In this document: one piece after another, positions 9,917 through 19,115 of the stretch | Layout: every line of letters begins with the position of its first letter | Numbering within the stretch: position 1 is the first letter of the stretch | Assembly (NCBI RefSeq): GCF_040958695.1 | Contig: NZ_CP162599.1 | Span: 3,382,001 to 3,446,000 of the forward strand | Reading direction: 5' to 3' | Source: Ornithinibacillus sp. 4-3 | GTDB taxonomy: Bacteria; Bacillota; Bacilli; Bacillales; Amphibacillaceae | Length of the DNA stretch: 64,000 nt | The notes under the pieces: generated by a model | What the model was told of the DNA's origin: nothing | The model's input: the letters and a program-made list of their open reading frames with translations, nothing else | Databases searched by the model: none | Program-made: the position numbers and the translations under genes

Positions 9917-10561
9917 ACCTTCTCTTTCCTCCTAAATGGTTAACATATTTCTCGGAATAACCGTTTTTGATTCGACTGTAATCGGTTTCATAAATTTAAT
10001 TGTTTTTATTAAGTGTACATGAAACTGTTAACTTATAGTATTATTTGAATTTCCAAAAGCATTGCTTTAATTCTGAAATTATATAATTATCACTCTTAAA
10101 AGTCAAGGTAGCCTTAGTTTTTCTAAGCTTTCAGCGCTTCTAACTTACATCATTTTAAAATCACCCTTTACAAAGATTTTACAATTGAAATATATTTCTG
10201 CATCTAACATATTTTATTTGCTGAATTAAAATCAAAAAAAATATTTTCCTTATCACATCAACATTTACCCATCATAACCCTTGATATAAAGCGCTTCCAA
10301 TTACGAACGAAATGTGACTTTTTTGTGAACATCTTCTATAATATAAATTATAAACATTTCGTTCGGTGAAATATTTTACACGGATAAAACAAAATATTCC
10401 GATTTTTATTGTGAAGGAGTTGTTTTGAGGACTGTTCGATTTAAATAAAGTCTATGAAACATGTTTTCTGTAAAATGAGTTTCCTATTAATCTACACACA
10501 AAATATGCATATTGTACGACTTTTATATTTAAAGTAAGTTACTTCTACATCTAAAAATGCT
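9917..10561. other. Long non-coding region, left part
   Basis: No convincing gene between the sulfurylase-like gene (leftward) and the MITE-like element. It holds the inverted repeat listed separately at 10304-10365. At 10410-10450 there is a strong ribosome site (GAAGGAG) followed by a TTG and only six more codons, which may be a leader remnant or chance. The leftward gene's promoter should lie in the first 150 bp, but I could not fix it. Confidence 0.5.
10304..10365. promoter_or_regulatory. 12-bp inverted repeat flanking a -10-like hexamer
   Basis: CGAACGAAATGT (10304-10315) is matched perfectly by ACATTTCGTTCG (10354-10365), with 38 bp between. The spacer holds TATAAT (about 10336-10341) and ends AT-rich. 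The arrangement could be a repressor operator pair around a promoter, or a long-loop hairpin. The nearest rightward gene is the MATE-like gene over 500 bp away, with an inserted element in between. Confidence 0.4.
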
Positions 10562-10842
10562 TGTTCAAAAAGATCGACAAAAAAGGACCATCATCGGTTA
10601 AGTTCGCAAACGTCACGAGTGCAACACTAGGGGAATACGGATTAAGTACGCCACATCACGCGAGCAACATCCACACTAGTACATCGTGTGCGTCGAAATT
10701 TCAAGATGACATCATTTTTACGAACGGACTTCCTCAGATGTCCTTCTATACTCCTAAATACGTTAGTATCGGAAAATGACGTCAACGACTTGTGCGTGTT
10801 GTGATGACTTCAACTTGTCATTTTTGTTCGACTTTTTGAACA
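10562..10842. mobile_element. MITE-like element with terminal inverted repeats
   Basis: The left end reads TTGTTCAAAAAGATCGACAA and the reverse complement of the right end reads ATGTTCAAAAAGTCGAACAA, giving an imperfect terminal inverted repeat of about 20 bp around a 280-bp body with no transposase. The interior (about 10629-10690, AGGGGAATACGGATTAAG...) matches 24757-24815 in another intergenic element of this window. A 72-codon open frame inside is low-complexity and is not called as a gene. Confidence 0.6.
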
Positions 10843-10879
10843 TTCTCTAAAAACAAAAAGAGAATCGAGGTTGTTCATC

Positions 10880-12217
10880 GTGCGATTGCCAGAGCTTACG
10901 TATAAAAAACTTAGTGCTTTTTTTATTCCGCTGGGGGTTTCAGCTAGTTTAACATCTATTACTCACGTGATTATTAATGGAACATTGAGTCGTGGGGAGA
11001 ATGCGGCCTTTATTATTGCATGTTATGCCGTAGCAATGGGTGTCTTTGGGATTGTTGAACGTCCCATGCTTGTATTCAGACAGGTTACATCTGCTTTAGT
11101 AAAAAACCATAGAGACTTTAAATTAGTCAGCATCTTCTTTATTTATGTGATAGTCGTTGCATTGGCCGGTTGTACCATATTAGGATACACCCCTGTTGGA
11201 TCATGGATTTACATTAATATATTTAATGCAACACCTGATATGGTTAATGAAATCAATATCGCCTTTCGTGTCATTACTTGGGTCGTATTTTTCTCTGGAT
11301 TACGTGGTATTTATCAAGGTATTCTTATTAATCAACTAGCTACAAATTGGGTATCCTACGGGGTAATTGCTCGACTTATAGGGATGTTTTTAGCTGCGTA
11401 TATTTTTGTTCAAATAGGCTGGATTACAGGCGCTACAGGCTCACTTATTTTCCTAATTGGAATGTTCATTGAAGCAGTATTTAGTGTATACAAAGCAGAA
11501 GCTATCCTACGAAAAAAACTCGCCGTGCCAAATCCAGAGGACCGTCCTCTACAAAAGGCGGAGATATCACGTTTTTATTTCCCATTATTATCTTATTTCG
11601 TAATGCAGTCATTACTGGTTCCATTAATTTATGTGTTTCTGGCAAAATCAGAACATATTGAGATGAGCATTGCTTCATTTGCCCTTGCATTTAGTATTGT
11701 TAACTTAATTTTGAGCTTCTTTATGTATACACATCAGCTTGTACTACAGTTTTATAATGATCATAGAAGAAAAATAATTATTTTCGTTATTTTTATTAGT
11801 ATTATTCCAACATTATTATTAGTTATTTTATGCTATACGCCTGTTGGAATGGGATTTATGACCAATGTCATGGGTGCTGACGAGGTGTTATCGCGCGAAA
11901 CATTATTGGTATTGCAATTTTTCATTATTAAGACATTAGTATTTCCTTGGGTAGACTTTTTAAATGGTTTTCTAATGCTGAAACGTCAAACAGGCAAGAT
12001 GCTGTTTGCTCAAATTGGTAATCTAATTGTCGTGATGATCTGCTTATTCATCTTTATCCGTCTCTTCCCACAATGGAATGGGGTAAATGGCGCAATTTCC
12101 GCATCTATTGGAGAAATGGCTGGATTTATAATCGTAAGTTATATCATCTACCGCATGACAGATCGTTATTTTGAACGTAAACGCCAAAGATTAAATGCAA
12201 AAGCGAAAAGACGATAA
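10880..12217 (+). CDS. MATE/MOP-flippase-like polytopic membrane protein
   Basis: A 445-aa, very hydrophobic protein with roughly 12 predicted membrane segments and a basic C-terminal tail (KRQRLNAKAKRR). The pattern of paired helical bundles and the motif region LPELTYKKLSAFFIPLGVSASLTS suggest the MOP superfamily (MATE, MurJ or polysaccharide flippase relatives); the substrate cannot be assigned. The start is uncertain: GTG at 10880 with GAGG 9 nt upstream is preferred over TTG at 10871. A 7-bp hairpin (10842-10865) lies between the MITE-like element and the ribosome site, so the element may affect expression (inference). A strong terminator follows. Confidence 0.7.
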   Translation: MRLPELTYKKLSAFFIPLGVSASLTSITHVIINGTLSRGENAAFIIACYAVAMGVFGIVERPMLVFRQVTSALVKNHRDFKLVSIFFIYVIVVALAGCTILGYTPVGSWIYINIFNATPDMVNEINIAFRVITWVVFFSGLRGIYQGILINQLATNWVSYGVIARLIGMFLAAYIFVQIGWITGATGSLIFLIGMFIEAVFSVYKAEAILRKKLAVPNPEDRPLQKAEISRFYFPLLSYFVMQSLLVPLIYVFLAKSEHIEMSIASFALAFSIVNLILSFFMYTHQLVLQFYNDHRRKIIIFVIFISIIPTLLLVILCYTPVGMGFMTNVMGADEVLSRETLLVLQFFIIKTLVFPWVDFLNGFLMLKRQTGKMLFAQIGNLIVVMICLFIFIRLFPQWNGVNGAISASIGEMAGFIIVSYIIYRMTDRYFERKRQRLNAKAKRR

Positions 12218-12229
12218 AAGTGAAAATTC

Positions 12230-12296
12230 AATCTGCGTGAGAATGATAATTATAATGAATTATTTTACTTCTCCTTCTCACGCAGATTTTATTTGA
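12230..12296 (+). terminator. Terminator after the MATE-like gene
   Basis: A 14-bp perfect stem (12230-12243 with 12275-12288) and a 31-nt AT-rich loop, followed by TTTATTT. It ends transcription of the rightward gene 12 bp upstream. Confidence 0.8.
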
Positions 12297-12421
12297 TGTT
12301 ACCAAATAGGAACCGTAAACACTTTTGTCTTCCTTCTTTTGCTAAGCACCTAATTACAGAAACAACTCAATTTTCAACCAGTCATTTCTATTTTTCTCAT
12401 TAAATTATATGAGTCAACAGA

Positions 12422-12449
12422 TTGATTTCGAGACTGGTTTGCATATGAT
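12422..12449 (+). promoter_or_regulatory. Candidate sigma-A promoter of the symporter-like gene
   Basis: TTGATT (12422-12427) and TATGAT (12444-12449), with a 16-bp spacer, 35 bp before the GTG start at 12485. Overlapping TACAAT hexamers just downstream make the exact -10 uncertain. Confidence 0.4.
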
Positions 12450-12484
12450 ACAATACAATCATGATTTGGAAGAAGGAATGAGCT

Positions 12485-13450
12485 GTGCTAAATCAACTGA
12501 ACCGAAAACTACAAATGCTTATGCCTATTTTAACTCCTCTTAGCCTTGTTATTGGGGTGTTATTACAAGATATAGGCAATCAACTTTTGTTTCTAATTCC
12601 ATGGATTTTTGCATTCATGACCTTTTCTAGTAGCTTAGGTATGAGTGCTAAAGATGCAAAAAGCTTTTCAACGTATCCGAAAACAATCTTATTTTTCATT
12701 GCATTTTTACATATTTTGATGCCATTATGGGCTTATTTTTTAGCAAGTAATATCTTTAATGACCATTTATTAACAATTGGCTTCATTATTTCTGTAGCGA
12801 TACCTACTGGAATTACAAGTGTTATTTGGGTGAGTATTTGTCGAGGTAATCTACCCCTATGTTTGTCCATCGTATTAATTGATACTTTAATTGCACCTTT
12901 TATTTTACCTGTACTGTTAAAGGTCGCTGCTGGTACAAATATTGCGTTAGATACAACCTCCCTTTTCTTAAACCTATTATGGATGATTGTACTTCCCTCC
13001 ATTTTAGGGGTACTTTTAAATGAATATTCAAAAGGAAAAATCCAAGCAACACTTGCCCCAAAGCTAGCTCCTTTCTCAAAGCTTGGTATTTTTGCTGTCG
13101 TGATGATCAATAGTAGCGCTGTTGCACCATACATAGAAAAAATCACTTGGGAACTAGTAGGAGTAATCGCTTTAGTATTATTTATCTCCATCTCAGGTTA
13201 TTTTATTGCATTACTACTTGGACATCTTTTATGGCGTGACCCAACAATCGTTATAACCTTTGTTTTTGTTGGTGGAATGCGAAATATTGCAGTGGGAGTT
13301 GTTATTGCTACTTCCTTTTTCCCACCTAAAGTTGCAATGCCTGTTGTGTTCGGCATGCTCTTCCAGCAAGTATTAGCTTCGATATTATCCCGCGTCGTGG
13401 ATAAATATCAACGAAGAGTTAACCTTAGATTAAAAGCAACATCCATTTAA
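12485..13450 (+). CDS. Bile acid:sodium symporter family transporter
   Basis: A 321-aa integral membrane protein with about nine to ten hydrophobic segments. The sequence fits the SBF/BART family: an N-terminal LNQLNRKLQMLMP stretch, then the conserved FSSSLGMSAKDAK and PTGITSVIWVSICRGN regions, and a late GGMRNIAVG motif typical of these transporters. Such proteins take up organic anions with sodium; several bacterial members move pantoate or other small acids. The substrate here is unknown. The GTG start has AAGGA 8 nt upstream. The next gene follows after 34 bp and may be co-transcribed. Confidence 0.85.
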   Translation: MLNQLNRKLQMLMPILTPLSLVIGVLLQDIGNQLLFLIPWIFAFMTFSSSLGMSAKDAKSFSTYPKTILFFIAFLHILMPLWAYFLASNIFNDHLLTIGFIISVAIPTGITSVIWVSICRGNLPLCLSIVLIDTLIAPFILPVLLKVAAGTNIALDTTSLFLNLLWMIVLPSILGVLLNEYSKGKIQATLAPKLAPFSKLGIFAVVMINSSAVAPYIEKITWELVGVIALVLFISISGYFIALLLGHLLWRDPTIVITFVFVGGMRNIAVGVVIATSFFPPKVAMPVVFGMLFQQVLASILSRVVDKYQRRVNLRLKATSI

Positions 13451-13484
13451 CTCTGATTTCATGTAAATAGAAAGAAGGCAATTT

Positions 13485-13718
13485 ATGAAACAAGTAAGTT
13501 TTTATGATTATTTTCCTAAACAAAATGATCCGCTTTACATTGCTCTAAGTAAAGTTACAGAAGAAAAACCGATTCAATTAGGAAACTTTACAATTACCTT
13601 AAATACTTTTGGCATCTACGAAATTCTCTCTGATGACATTCACGAAGCAAAGGATTCGTTAGATGCTTGTTATCATTATTTAAATGACCTTGGAAAATTT
13701 GCTGATTTTCAAGATTAA
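13485..13718 (+). CDS. Small hypothetical protein
   Basis: A 77-aa acidic, soluble-looking protein (begins MKQVSFYDYFPKQND) that I do not recognise. It has an acceptable ribosome site (AGAAGG, 7 nt before ATG), starts 34 bp after the symporter-like gene and is read in the same direction. No signal peptide or membrane segment is evident. I infer a real gene from its spacing and site; the function is unknown. Confidence 0.6.
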   Translation: MKQVSFYDYFPKQNDPLYIALSKVTEEKPIQLGNFTITLNTFGIYEILSDDIHEAKDSLDACYHYLNDLGKFADFQD

Positions 13719-13852
13719 TATAGTCTAATTGAGCTGAATATCCCGTAAAAAATAAAATATATGTCGCTTCCTTAATATTTTCTTTATAAACAGTAGAAAA
13801 CTGGTACAATAAATGAAAGCAGTAGCATCAATTGATAATGGAGGAATGAACG

Positions 13853-14623
13853 ATGAAGTTTACACATGTAATTGTAAAAAAACCGAGTAAAAGCTATGTG
13901 GAAGGACTAACAACCTCTGATCTAGGAAAGCCAGATTATGAACAAGCACTAGTCCAACACGACCATTACATAAAAGCATTGGAAAAATGCGGTGTTGATG
14001 TGACAATCTTACCTGCTGATGAAGCATTTCCCGATTCTACTTTTGTAGAAGACACTGCTGTTATTAGTGAAAAATGTGCAGTAATTACAAACCCTGGCGC
14101 AGCAAGCAGAAGAGATGAAATCATCGCTATGGAAAAAGAATTAAGCAAACGCTTTGATACATTAGAACATATTCATTCACCAGGCACATTAGAAGGTGGA
14201 GACGTATTACAGATTAACGACCATTTTTATATTGGAATTTCCGATCGTACAAATGAAGAAGGCGCAAAACAGCTAAAGGAAATTTTAGAAAAGCATGATT
14301 ATGTTGCTACTATTGTATCTTTGGAGGAATTTTTCCATCTTAAAACAGGTCTTTCTTATTTAAATAACGGCGATCTCGTTGTTGCTGGCGAATTTATTGA
14401 TCATGAAGTATTTAAGGATTTTAATAAAATCGTTGTAGAAGATGATGAAATGTATGCAGCTAACTGCATCCACGTTAATGATTATGTCATTATCCCTAAA
14501 GGTTTTGACAACACGAAGAAGAAAATTACTGAAGCTGGTTATCAAGTAATCGAATTAGAAATGAGTGAATTTCAAAAACAAGATGGTGGCTTAAGCTGTC
14601 TGTCATTGAGATTTAAGCAATAA
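13853..14623 (+). CDS. Dimethylargininase-like amidinohydrolase
   Basis: A 256-aa member of the guanidino-modifying (amidinotransferase) superfamily, close in length and motifs to DDAH, which hydrolyses N-methylated arginines to citrulline and methylamines. Visible are the N-terminal FPDSTFVEDTAV substrate-binding segment (59-70), LEGGDVL (113-119), the catalytic His162 in HLKTG and the nucleophile Cys249 in GGLSCLS near the C-terminus. It could instead act on arginine or another guanidine. It is monocistronic, with a GGAGG ribosome site and its own terminator. A -10-like TACAAT is present at 13805-13810. Confidence 0.85.
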   Translation: MKFTHVIVKKPSKSYVEGLTTSDLGKPDYEQALVQHDHYIKALEKCGVDVTILPADEAFPDSTFVEDTAVISEKCAVITNPGAASRRDEIIAMEKELSKRFDTLEHIHSPGTLEGGDVLQINDHFYIGISDRTNEEGAKQLKEILEKHDYVATIVSLEEFFHLKTGLSYLNNGDLVVAGEFIDHEVFKDFNKIVVEDDEMYAANCIHVNDYVIIPKGFDNTKKKITEAGYQVIELEMSEFQKQDGGLSCLSLRFKQ

Positions 14624-14636
14624 GGAACGATAAAGT

Positions 14637-14688
14637 AAGGCTATCCATGTTGTCGATTTATTTCACAACAATAAGGATAGCCTTTTCA
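14637..14688 (+). terminator. Terminator after the DDAH-like gene
   Basis: A perfect 10-bp stem, AAGGCTATCC (14637-14646) with GGATAGCCTT (14675-14684), followed by TTTTC. Confidence 0.8.
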
Positions 14689-14743
14689 AATCAAAATCCT
14701 TTCGCTTACCTTGAACAACTTTTTATAGGAAGGAGAGGTGATC

Positions 14744-15604
14744 ATGAGTGAAAAAGACTGGCAAATCCTAATTACATTGCATGAAGAAGGAACCATCACT
14801 AAAGCGGCACGGAAAATGTATATGTCTCAGCCAGCATTAACCTATCGAATTCAACAACTAGAAGAGCGATTTAACTGCAAAATCATTCTCCGCAGTAATA
14901 AAGGAACCTTATTTACAACTAGTGGTGAATATTTGGTTCAGTATGCAAAGAAAATGCAAAAAGAGCTTATCAAAGTACAAAATACACTCGAAAATTTAAA
15001 TAATAATATTCAGGGAATCTTACAAATTGGTGTTTCTGATATTTTTGCTTTGTATAAACTCCCATCATTACTAGAGGGTTTTGTCGCAAAATACCCTAAT
15101 GTAAGTATAAAATTAACAACAGCTTGGAGCACCGAAATATTAAGATTGATACAGAATGAAGATATCCATATTGCCATTTCTAGAGGGGAACATCAATGGC
15201 AAGGTGATAAAATTTTATTGGATCAAGAAACCATCTGCATTGCATCACGACACCCTATTCAGCTAGATGAATTGCCAAATATGAATTTAATAACCTATAA
15301 AACAGATAGTCAAATTCTTACGATGTTTAACGACTGGTGGAAGGATAATTATTCAATGCCTCCACATAGCTTTATGCAAGTAGATGGAATGATGACATGT
15401 AAGGGTCTTGTGAAGAAGGGATTAGGTTATGGTTTCTTTCCTAAAATTTGCATCGAAGAATCCGATCAATTATATACTACTGATCTAACCAAAAATGGAA
15501 TTCCTCTAATTCGTGATACGTGGCTTCTTTATCGTAAAGAATTGAAGGAATTGAATGTTTTTCATGCCTTTATTGAATATGTTAAAGACTACTATAAGCA
15601 GTAG
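14744..15604 (+). CDS. LysR family transcriptional regulator (paralogue 1)
   Basis: A 286-aa LysR-type regulator. The N-terminal winged HTH (GTITKAARKMYMSQPALTYRI, then the QQLEERF region) is followed by an effector-binding domain with the GVSDIFALYKLPSLLEGF stretch. It is clearly paralogous to the regulators at 25327 and 29622: all begin M-x-(E/K)KD(W/F) and share SEDIHIA/NEDIHIA and ERGEHQWQG-like segments. The start is ATG 14744, behind AGGAGAGGTG. It leads a rightward set of genes (membrane protein, C45-type hydrolase, SBP, serine hydrolase), which it probably controls in response to their substrate (inference). Confidence 0.92.
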   Translation: MSEKDWQILITLHEEGTITKAARKMYMSQPALTYRIQQLEERFNCKIILRSNKGTLFTTSGEYLVQYAKKMQKELIKVQNTLENLNNNIQGILQIGVSDIFALYKLPSLLEGFVAKYPNVSIKLTTAWSTEILRLIQNEDIHIAISRGEHQWQGDKILLDQETICIASRHPIQLDELPNMNLITYKTDSQILTMFNDWWKDNYSMPPHSFMQVDGMMTCKGLVKKGLGYGFFPKICIEESDQLYTTDLTKNGIPLIRDTWLLYRKELKELNVFHAFIEYVKDYYKQ

Positions 15605-15625
15605 TAGATGTAGAGGTGATATATT

Positions 15626-16051
15626 ATGAAACGTCAAGTTAGCAGTATAGAATGGATGGGAATTATTGGATTGATATTCTGGGGTGTTGTTCTATATGTA
15701 AGAAAAGCAGATACATTTGATACTTCATCATTGAGTCCGACTTCCCTCATCATATGGACTGCACCAAATTTTTGTGGAGCATGGCTTGCTATTGCATGCT
15801 TCAAGCAATTTTTTGCACCTATCTTTAGTAAAAAATCCATTATCAAATTCCCCTTTACTAAAAAAGTTTACACCGGTATTTGTGTTCTAGTTCTTTCAAT
15901 TGGATTTATGCTTGAAATTTTAAACCCTTATCTACTTGGAGGAACTACTGAGTTTGATATTTATGATATGGTAGCTACTACTATTGCAGTGCTGTTAGTC
16001 TGGATAATCCCTATCTTGTTTCATGCAAATATATTTGAAAGCAAACAATAA
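15626..16051 (+). CDS. Small four-helix membrane protein, unknown
   Basis: A 141-aa protein with about four hydrophobic segments (around residues 10-26, 40-60, 83-100 and 115-135) and a short cytoplasmic tail. I do not recognise a family. The ATG has a GAGGTG site, and the gene begins 21 bp after the LysR stop, so it is probably co-transcribed with the regulator. Its place between the regulator and the C45 hydrolase suggests a role in that cassette, but nothing in the sequence shows one. Confidence 0.65.
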   Translation: MKRQVSSIEWMGIIGLIFWGVVLYVRKADTFDTSSLSPTSLIIWTAPNFCGAWLAIACFKQFFAPIFSKKSIIKFPFTKKVYTGICVLVLSIGFMLEILNPYLLGGTTEFDIYDMVATTIAVLLVWIIPILFHANIFESKQ

Positions 16052-16266
16052 TTTAAAGCATAAAATCTATATTTATTATGTGATTTTTTTGTTATGATTA
16101 GGCATAACTTTTTTAAAGGTGAGGGAATCAACGATACCGCAATAAAAAAAGATTATTACGAATAATAGAAAACATCTATTTTTCTTATTTTGCTTCTAAT
16201 CTTATAATGAAATTACAGAAAATTAGTAATTAGCAAAAGAAATGAATTACATTAGGAGGGCAACAG

Positions 16267-17376
16267 ATGACAACATCTATAGAAAAGTCGACAGATTCTT
16301 TCCCGTTTTATCGTTTTAGTGGTACACATAAAGAAATTGGGCAGCAATATGGGAAAGCATGTAAAGCCTTAATTGATCGACACTTGGAATTAGTACTCAA
16401 TCGATTAAAAAAGAACTTCGACACTTCTATCGAAGACATTGCTACACTAGCTTTAACGTATAAACCGTATATTGAAAAATACGCTCCTTTTCTAGCCGAG
16501 GAAATTGAAGGAATGGCTGAAGGAGCTGATATTTCTATTGGGGAAGCTTATTTATTACAAGTACGCGCTGAATTAAACACACACTTCGCAAATCTTAATG
16601 AATGTACTACATTCGCAGTAGATTCAAAAGGAACATTAGATGGCTCACCAATCATTGGACAAAATGCAGATTTACCTGCTTTTTATAAGGAAATTGGAGT
16701 AGTTATCGAATTTGTACCAGATGAAGGACCTGCCCATCTTATGCTTACACCAGCTGGGCAAATCTCCTATATTGGTATTAATGATAGAGGGATGGGAGTT
16801 TTTGCTAACTACATCACCTGTGATGACTGGCGTGAAGGCTTTCCACGTTATATGTTCTCTCGTACTGTGCTCAATGCTGAATCTGTAAAGGAAGCGGAAG
16901 CTATTATTTCTAATACCTATCGTGGCTCCTCACGAAATTTAATTTTAGCAGATAAAGAGGATAACCTGATTGATTTAGAAGTTACACCAAATAAAATTGG
17001 ACGCGTTGAACCACAGCATGGTATTTTAGCCCACTCCAATCACTTTATTAGTGAGGCATTATTAGGGGATGAACGTTCTAAGGGAGCAAGCTTAAAGAAC
17101 TCTCATTTACGTCTACAACGGATGACTTCTCTTTTAGAAGAAAACTATGGGAAGCTAAGCAGCGAAAAAATGCAAGAAATCTTGCGAGATCGTGAGAATT
17201 ATCCGAATTGTATTTGTCAGATCCCTGGTGATGAACTACATCAGGCACCTGGAGAAAAAATCAGTGACGTAATCACTTTTGCCTCCGTAATTGCAGAACC
17301 AGCAAAAGGAAAGCTATGGATTGCGATTGGACCACCAAATGAATATGAATATAAGCTTTACACATTTTCTAAATAA
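16267..17376 (+). CDS. C45-family acyltransferase/amidohydrolase (AAT-like)
   Basis: A 369-aa protein resembling the acyl-CoA:6-aminopenicillanate acyltransferase (peptidase C45) family of Ntn hydrolases. The presumed autocatalytic nucleophile is Cys113 in NECTTFA, followed by GQNADLP and the FANYITCDDWREGFPR region. Bacterial members hydrolyse or transfer acyl groups on N-acyl amino acids and small peptides; the true substrate is unknown. There is no signal peptide, so it acts inside the cell. It has a strong ribosome site (AGGAGGG), lies 36 bp before an SBP gene, and probably processes what that SBP delivers (inference). Confidence 0.8.
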   Translation: MTTSIEKSTDSFPFYRFSGTHKEIGQQYGKACKALIDRHLELVLNRLKKNFDTSIEDIATLALTYKPYIEKYAPFLAEEIEGMAEGADISIGEAYLLQVRAELNTHFANLNECTTFAVDSKGTLDGSPIIGQNADLPAFYKEIGVVIEFVPDEGPAHLMLTPAGQISYIGINDRGMGVFANYITCDDWREGFPRYMFSRTVLNAESVKEAEAIISNTYRGSSRNLILADKEDNLIDLEVTPNKIGRVEPQHGILAHSNHFISEALLGDERSKGASLKNSHLRLQRMTSLLEENYGKLSSEKMQEILRDRENYPNCICQIPGDELHQAPGEKISDVITFASVIAEPAKGKLWIAIGPPNEYEYKLYTFSK

Positions 17377-17412
17377 AAAAATACATGTACTGTAAAAGTA
17401 GGAGGAAAGAGA

Positions 17413-19032
17413 ATGAATTTAAAAAAGCTTTTACCATTATTCATCGTATTGATGACAACTCTATTCATTATAGCTGCTTGTAGTAATAGTGATGATTCAG
17501 CAGACTCCAATGATAACGAAAATGAGAATACTTCCAATGATAATCAAGCAGAACAAGAAAGCACATCTGGTGAAGGAGAACTTAAAATTACATATGGTGC
17601 ACAACCACCAACATTGGATACATATATCACTACTTCACGTGCATCCAATGATGTAGCTCGTCAAATGTTCGAAACGCTTGTAACTACAGACTCAGAATAC
17701 CAAGTACAACCAATGCTAGCAGATTCTTGGGAGCAAAGTGATGATGGTTTAACATATACCTTTCATCTAAGAGAAGGTGTATTATTCCATAATGGAGAAG
17801 AAATGGTGGCTGAAGATGTTGTAGCCTCTATGAATGCTTGGATAGAGAAATCTGGCCCTGGAAAAAACAGTTTTACAAATGCAGAATTTAAGGAAATAGA
17901 TGAATATACAGTTGTCATGGAATTAGAGAAACCTTTATCCATTGCCCTACCATTACTAGCTTATGGTGGTGGAAGTATTCCTGGTATTATGCCGAAAGAA
18001 ATAGTTGAAGCAGCTGATGAGGAAGGCATTAAAGAACATATTGGTACAGGTCCATTTAAGTTTGTTGAATGGAAACAAGATCAACATATTTTATTAGAAC
18101 GCTATGAAGAATATAGTCCGCGTGAAGAGGAGCCAGATGGTCTTGCGGGGAGACGTGAGGCTTTAGTAGAAAAACTATATTTTGTATTTGTTGCTGACCC
18201 AATGACATCTATTGCCGGGCTTGAAACTGGTGAATATGATATTGTTCAAGGAGCTTCTCGTGATAGTATTGCTCAATTAGAAGCAAATGAAGATATCAAT
18301 GTTCTATTACATTCTAGTGGTCCATTAGCAATTTACTTTAACAAGAAAAATGGACTATTTACAGATGAAAAAGCTCGTCAAGCAGTTCTCTATGGTGTAG
18401 ATATGGAAGCTATCGCGCAAGCAGCTTATACTTCCGATCATTTTTATGAGCTAAATCATAACATTCTTTCCTATTATCAGCTAGGATTATGGGGAACAGA
18501 CGTTGGAAAGGATAAATATAATCAGAAAGACACTGAGGCAGCTAAACAGCTTTTAGAGGAATCCGGATATAACGGAGAAACTATTCGCATCATTACAACT
18601 CGTGATTATTCTGATATGTATAATGGTTCTGTTACTCTGCAACAACAATTAATAGATCTTGGTATGGAAGTTGAACTAGAAATATATGATTGGCCAACTT
18701 TAGTAGATCGTCGAGAAGATGAAACTGCATTCGAAATTCTATTTTTATCTAATACAGACAAGCCAGATCCTACCTCTCCGGTGTATATGACAAAGAGCTT
18801 TGCTGGTTGGACTGATAGCCCTGAACTTGATAACATTTTAGAAAAATTCTGGGGTGCACCTTCTGTTGATGATGCAAAAGAATTCAATGATGAATTACAT
18901 GCTTGGTTCTACGATTACGTTCCAGTTGCAAAAGTTGCAGATGGAAAAGGCTTATTACCAAGCCGTACAACAGTTAAAAACTTACAAGATTTAGATGGTC
19001 CTGTTTTATGGAATGTAAGTAATGAAAAATAA
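17413..19032 (+). CDS. ABC transporter substrate-binding lipoprotein, family 5
   Basis: A 539-aa secreted lipoprotein with lipobox IIAACS (Cys23), an Asn/Asp/Glu-rich linker to about residue 55, and the OppA/DppA-type binding fold (PTLDTYI, FETLVT, FHNGEEMVAEDVVASM, MPKEI, HIGTGPFKFVEW). AGGAGG lies 8 nt before the ATG. It follows the C45 hydrolase gene and precedes a serine hydrolase gene, read in the same direction. It is most similar by eye to the SBP at 21861-23465 (shared LDTYI-TSR, YQVQPMLADSWEQSDDG and LAYGGG). No permease genes are nearby. Confidence 0.94.
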   Translation: MNLKKLLPLFIVLMTTLFIIAACSNSDDSADSNDNENENTSNDNQAEQESTSGEGELKITYGAQPPTLDTYITTSRASNDVARQMFETLVTTDSEYQVQPMLADSWEQSDDGLTYTFHLREGVLFHNGEEMVAEDVVASMNAWIEKSGPGKNSFTNAEFKEIDEYTVVMELEKPLSIALPLLAYGGGSIPGIMPKEIVEAADEEGIKEHIGTGPFKFVEWKQDQHILLERYEEYSPREEEPDGLAGRREALVEKLYFVFVADPMTSIAGLETGEYDIVQGASRDSIAQLEANEDINVLLHSSGPLAIYFNKKNGLFTDEKARQAVLYGVDMEAIAQAAYTSDHFYELNHNILSYYQLGLWGTDVGKDKYNQKDTEAAKQLLEESGYNGETIRIITTRDYSDMYNGSVTLQQQLIDLGMEVELEIYDWPTLVDRREDETAFEILFLSNTDKPDPTSPVYMTKSFAGWTDSPELDNILEKFWGAPSVDDAKEFNDELHAWFYDYVPVAKVADGKGLLPSRTTVKNLQDLDGPVLWNVSNEK

Positions 19033-19040
19033 AGCGAACT

Positions 19041-19075
19041 GGGTTCAGATGAGATTCTATCTGAGCCCTATTTGC
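19041..19075 (+). terminator. Weak intercistronic hairpin
   Basis: A 10-bp stem, GGGTTCAGAT (19041-19050) with ATCTGAGCCC (19059-19068), between the SBP and serine hydrolase genes and followed by a poor T-run. It may attenuate transcription or protect the upstream mRNA rather than end it. Confidence 0.5.
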
Positions 19076-19115
19076 ACTTATTTTTGTAAAAATTTTTTCA
19101 AGGAGGAATCAACTA

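Noticed and set aside
10289..10303. CcpA cre site (AAAGCGCTTCC)
   Set aside because: Too many mismatches to the cre consensus outside the central CG.
10561..10779. 72-codon open frame in the MITE-like element
   Set aside because: No ribosome site, start is TTG-type within the terminal repeat, composition is repetitive, and the same DNA recurs in other intergenic repeats.
12733..13191. 152-codon antisense frame
   Set aside because: Lies wholly opposite the symporter-family gene; no ribosome site and no recognisable domain.
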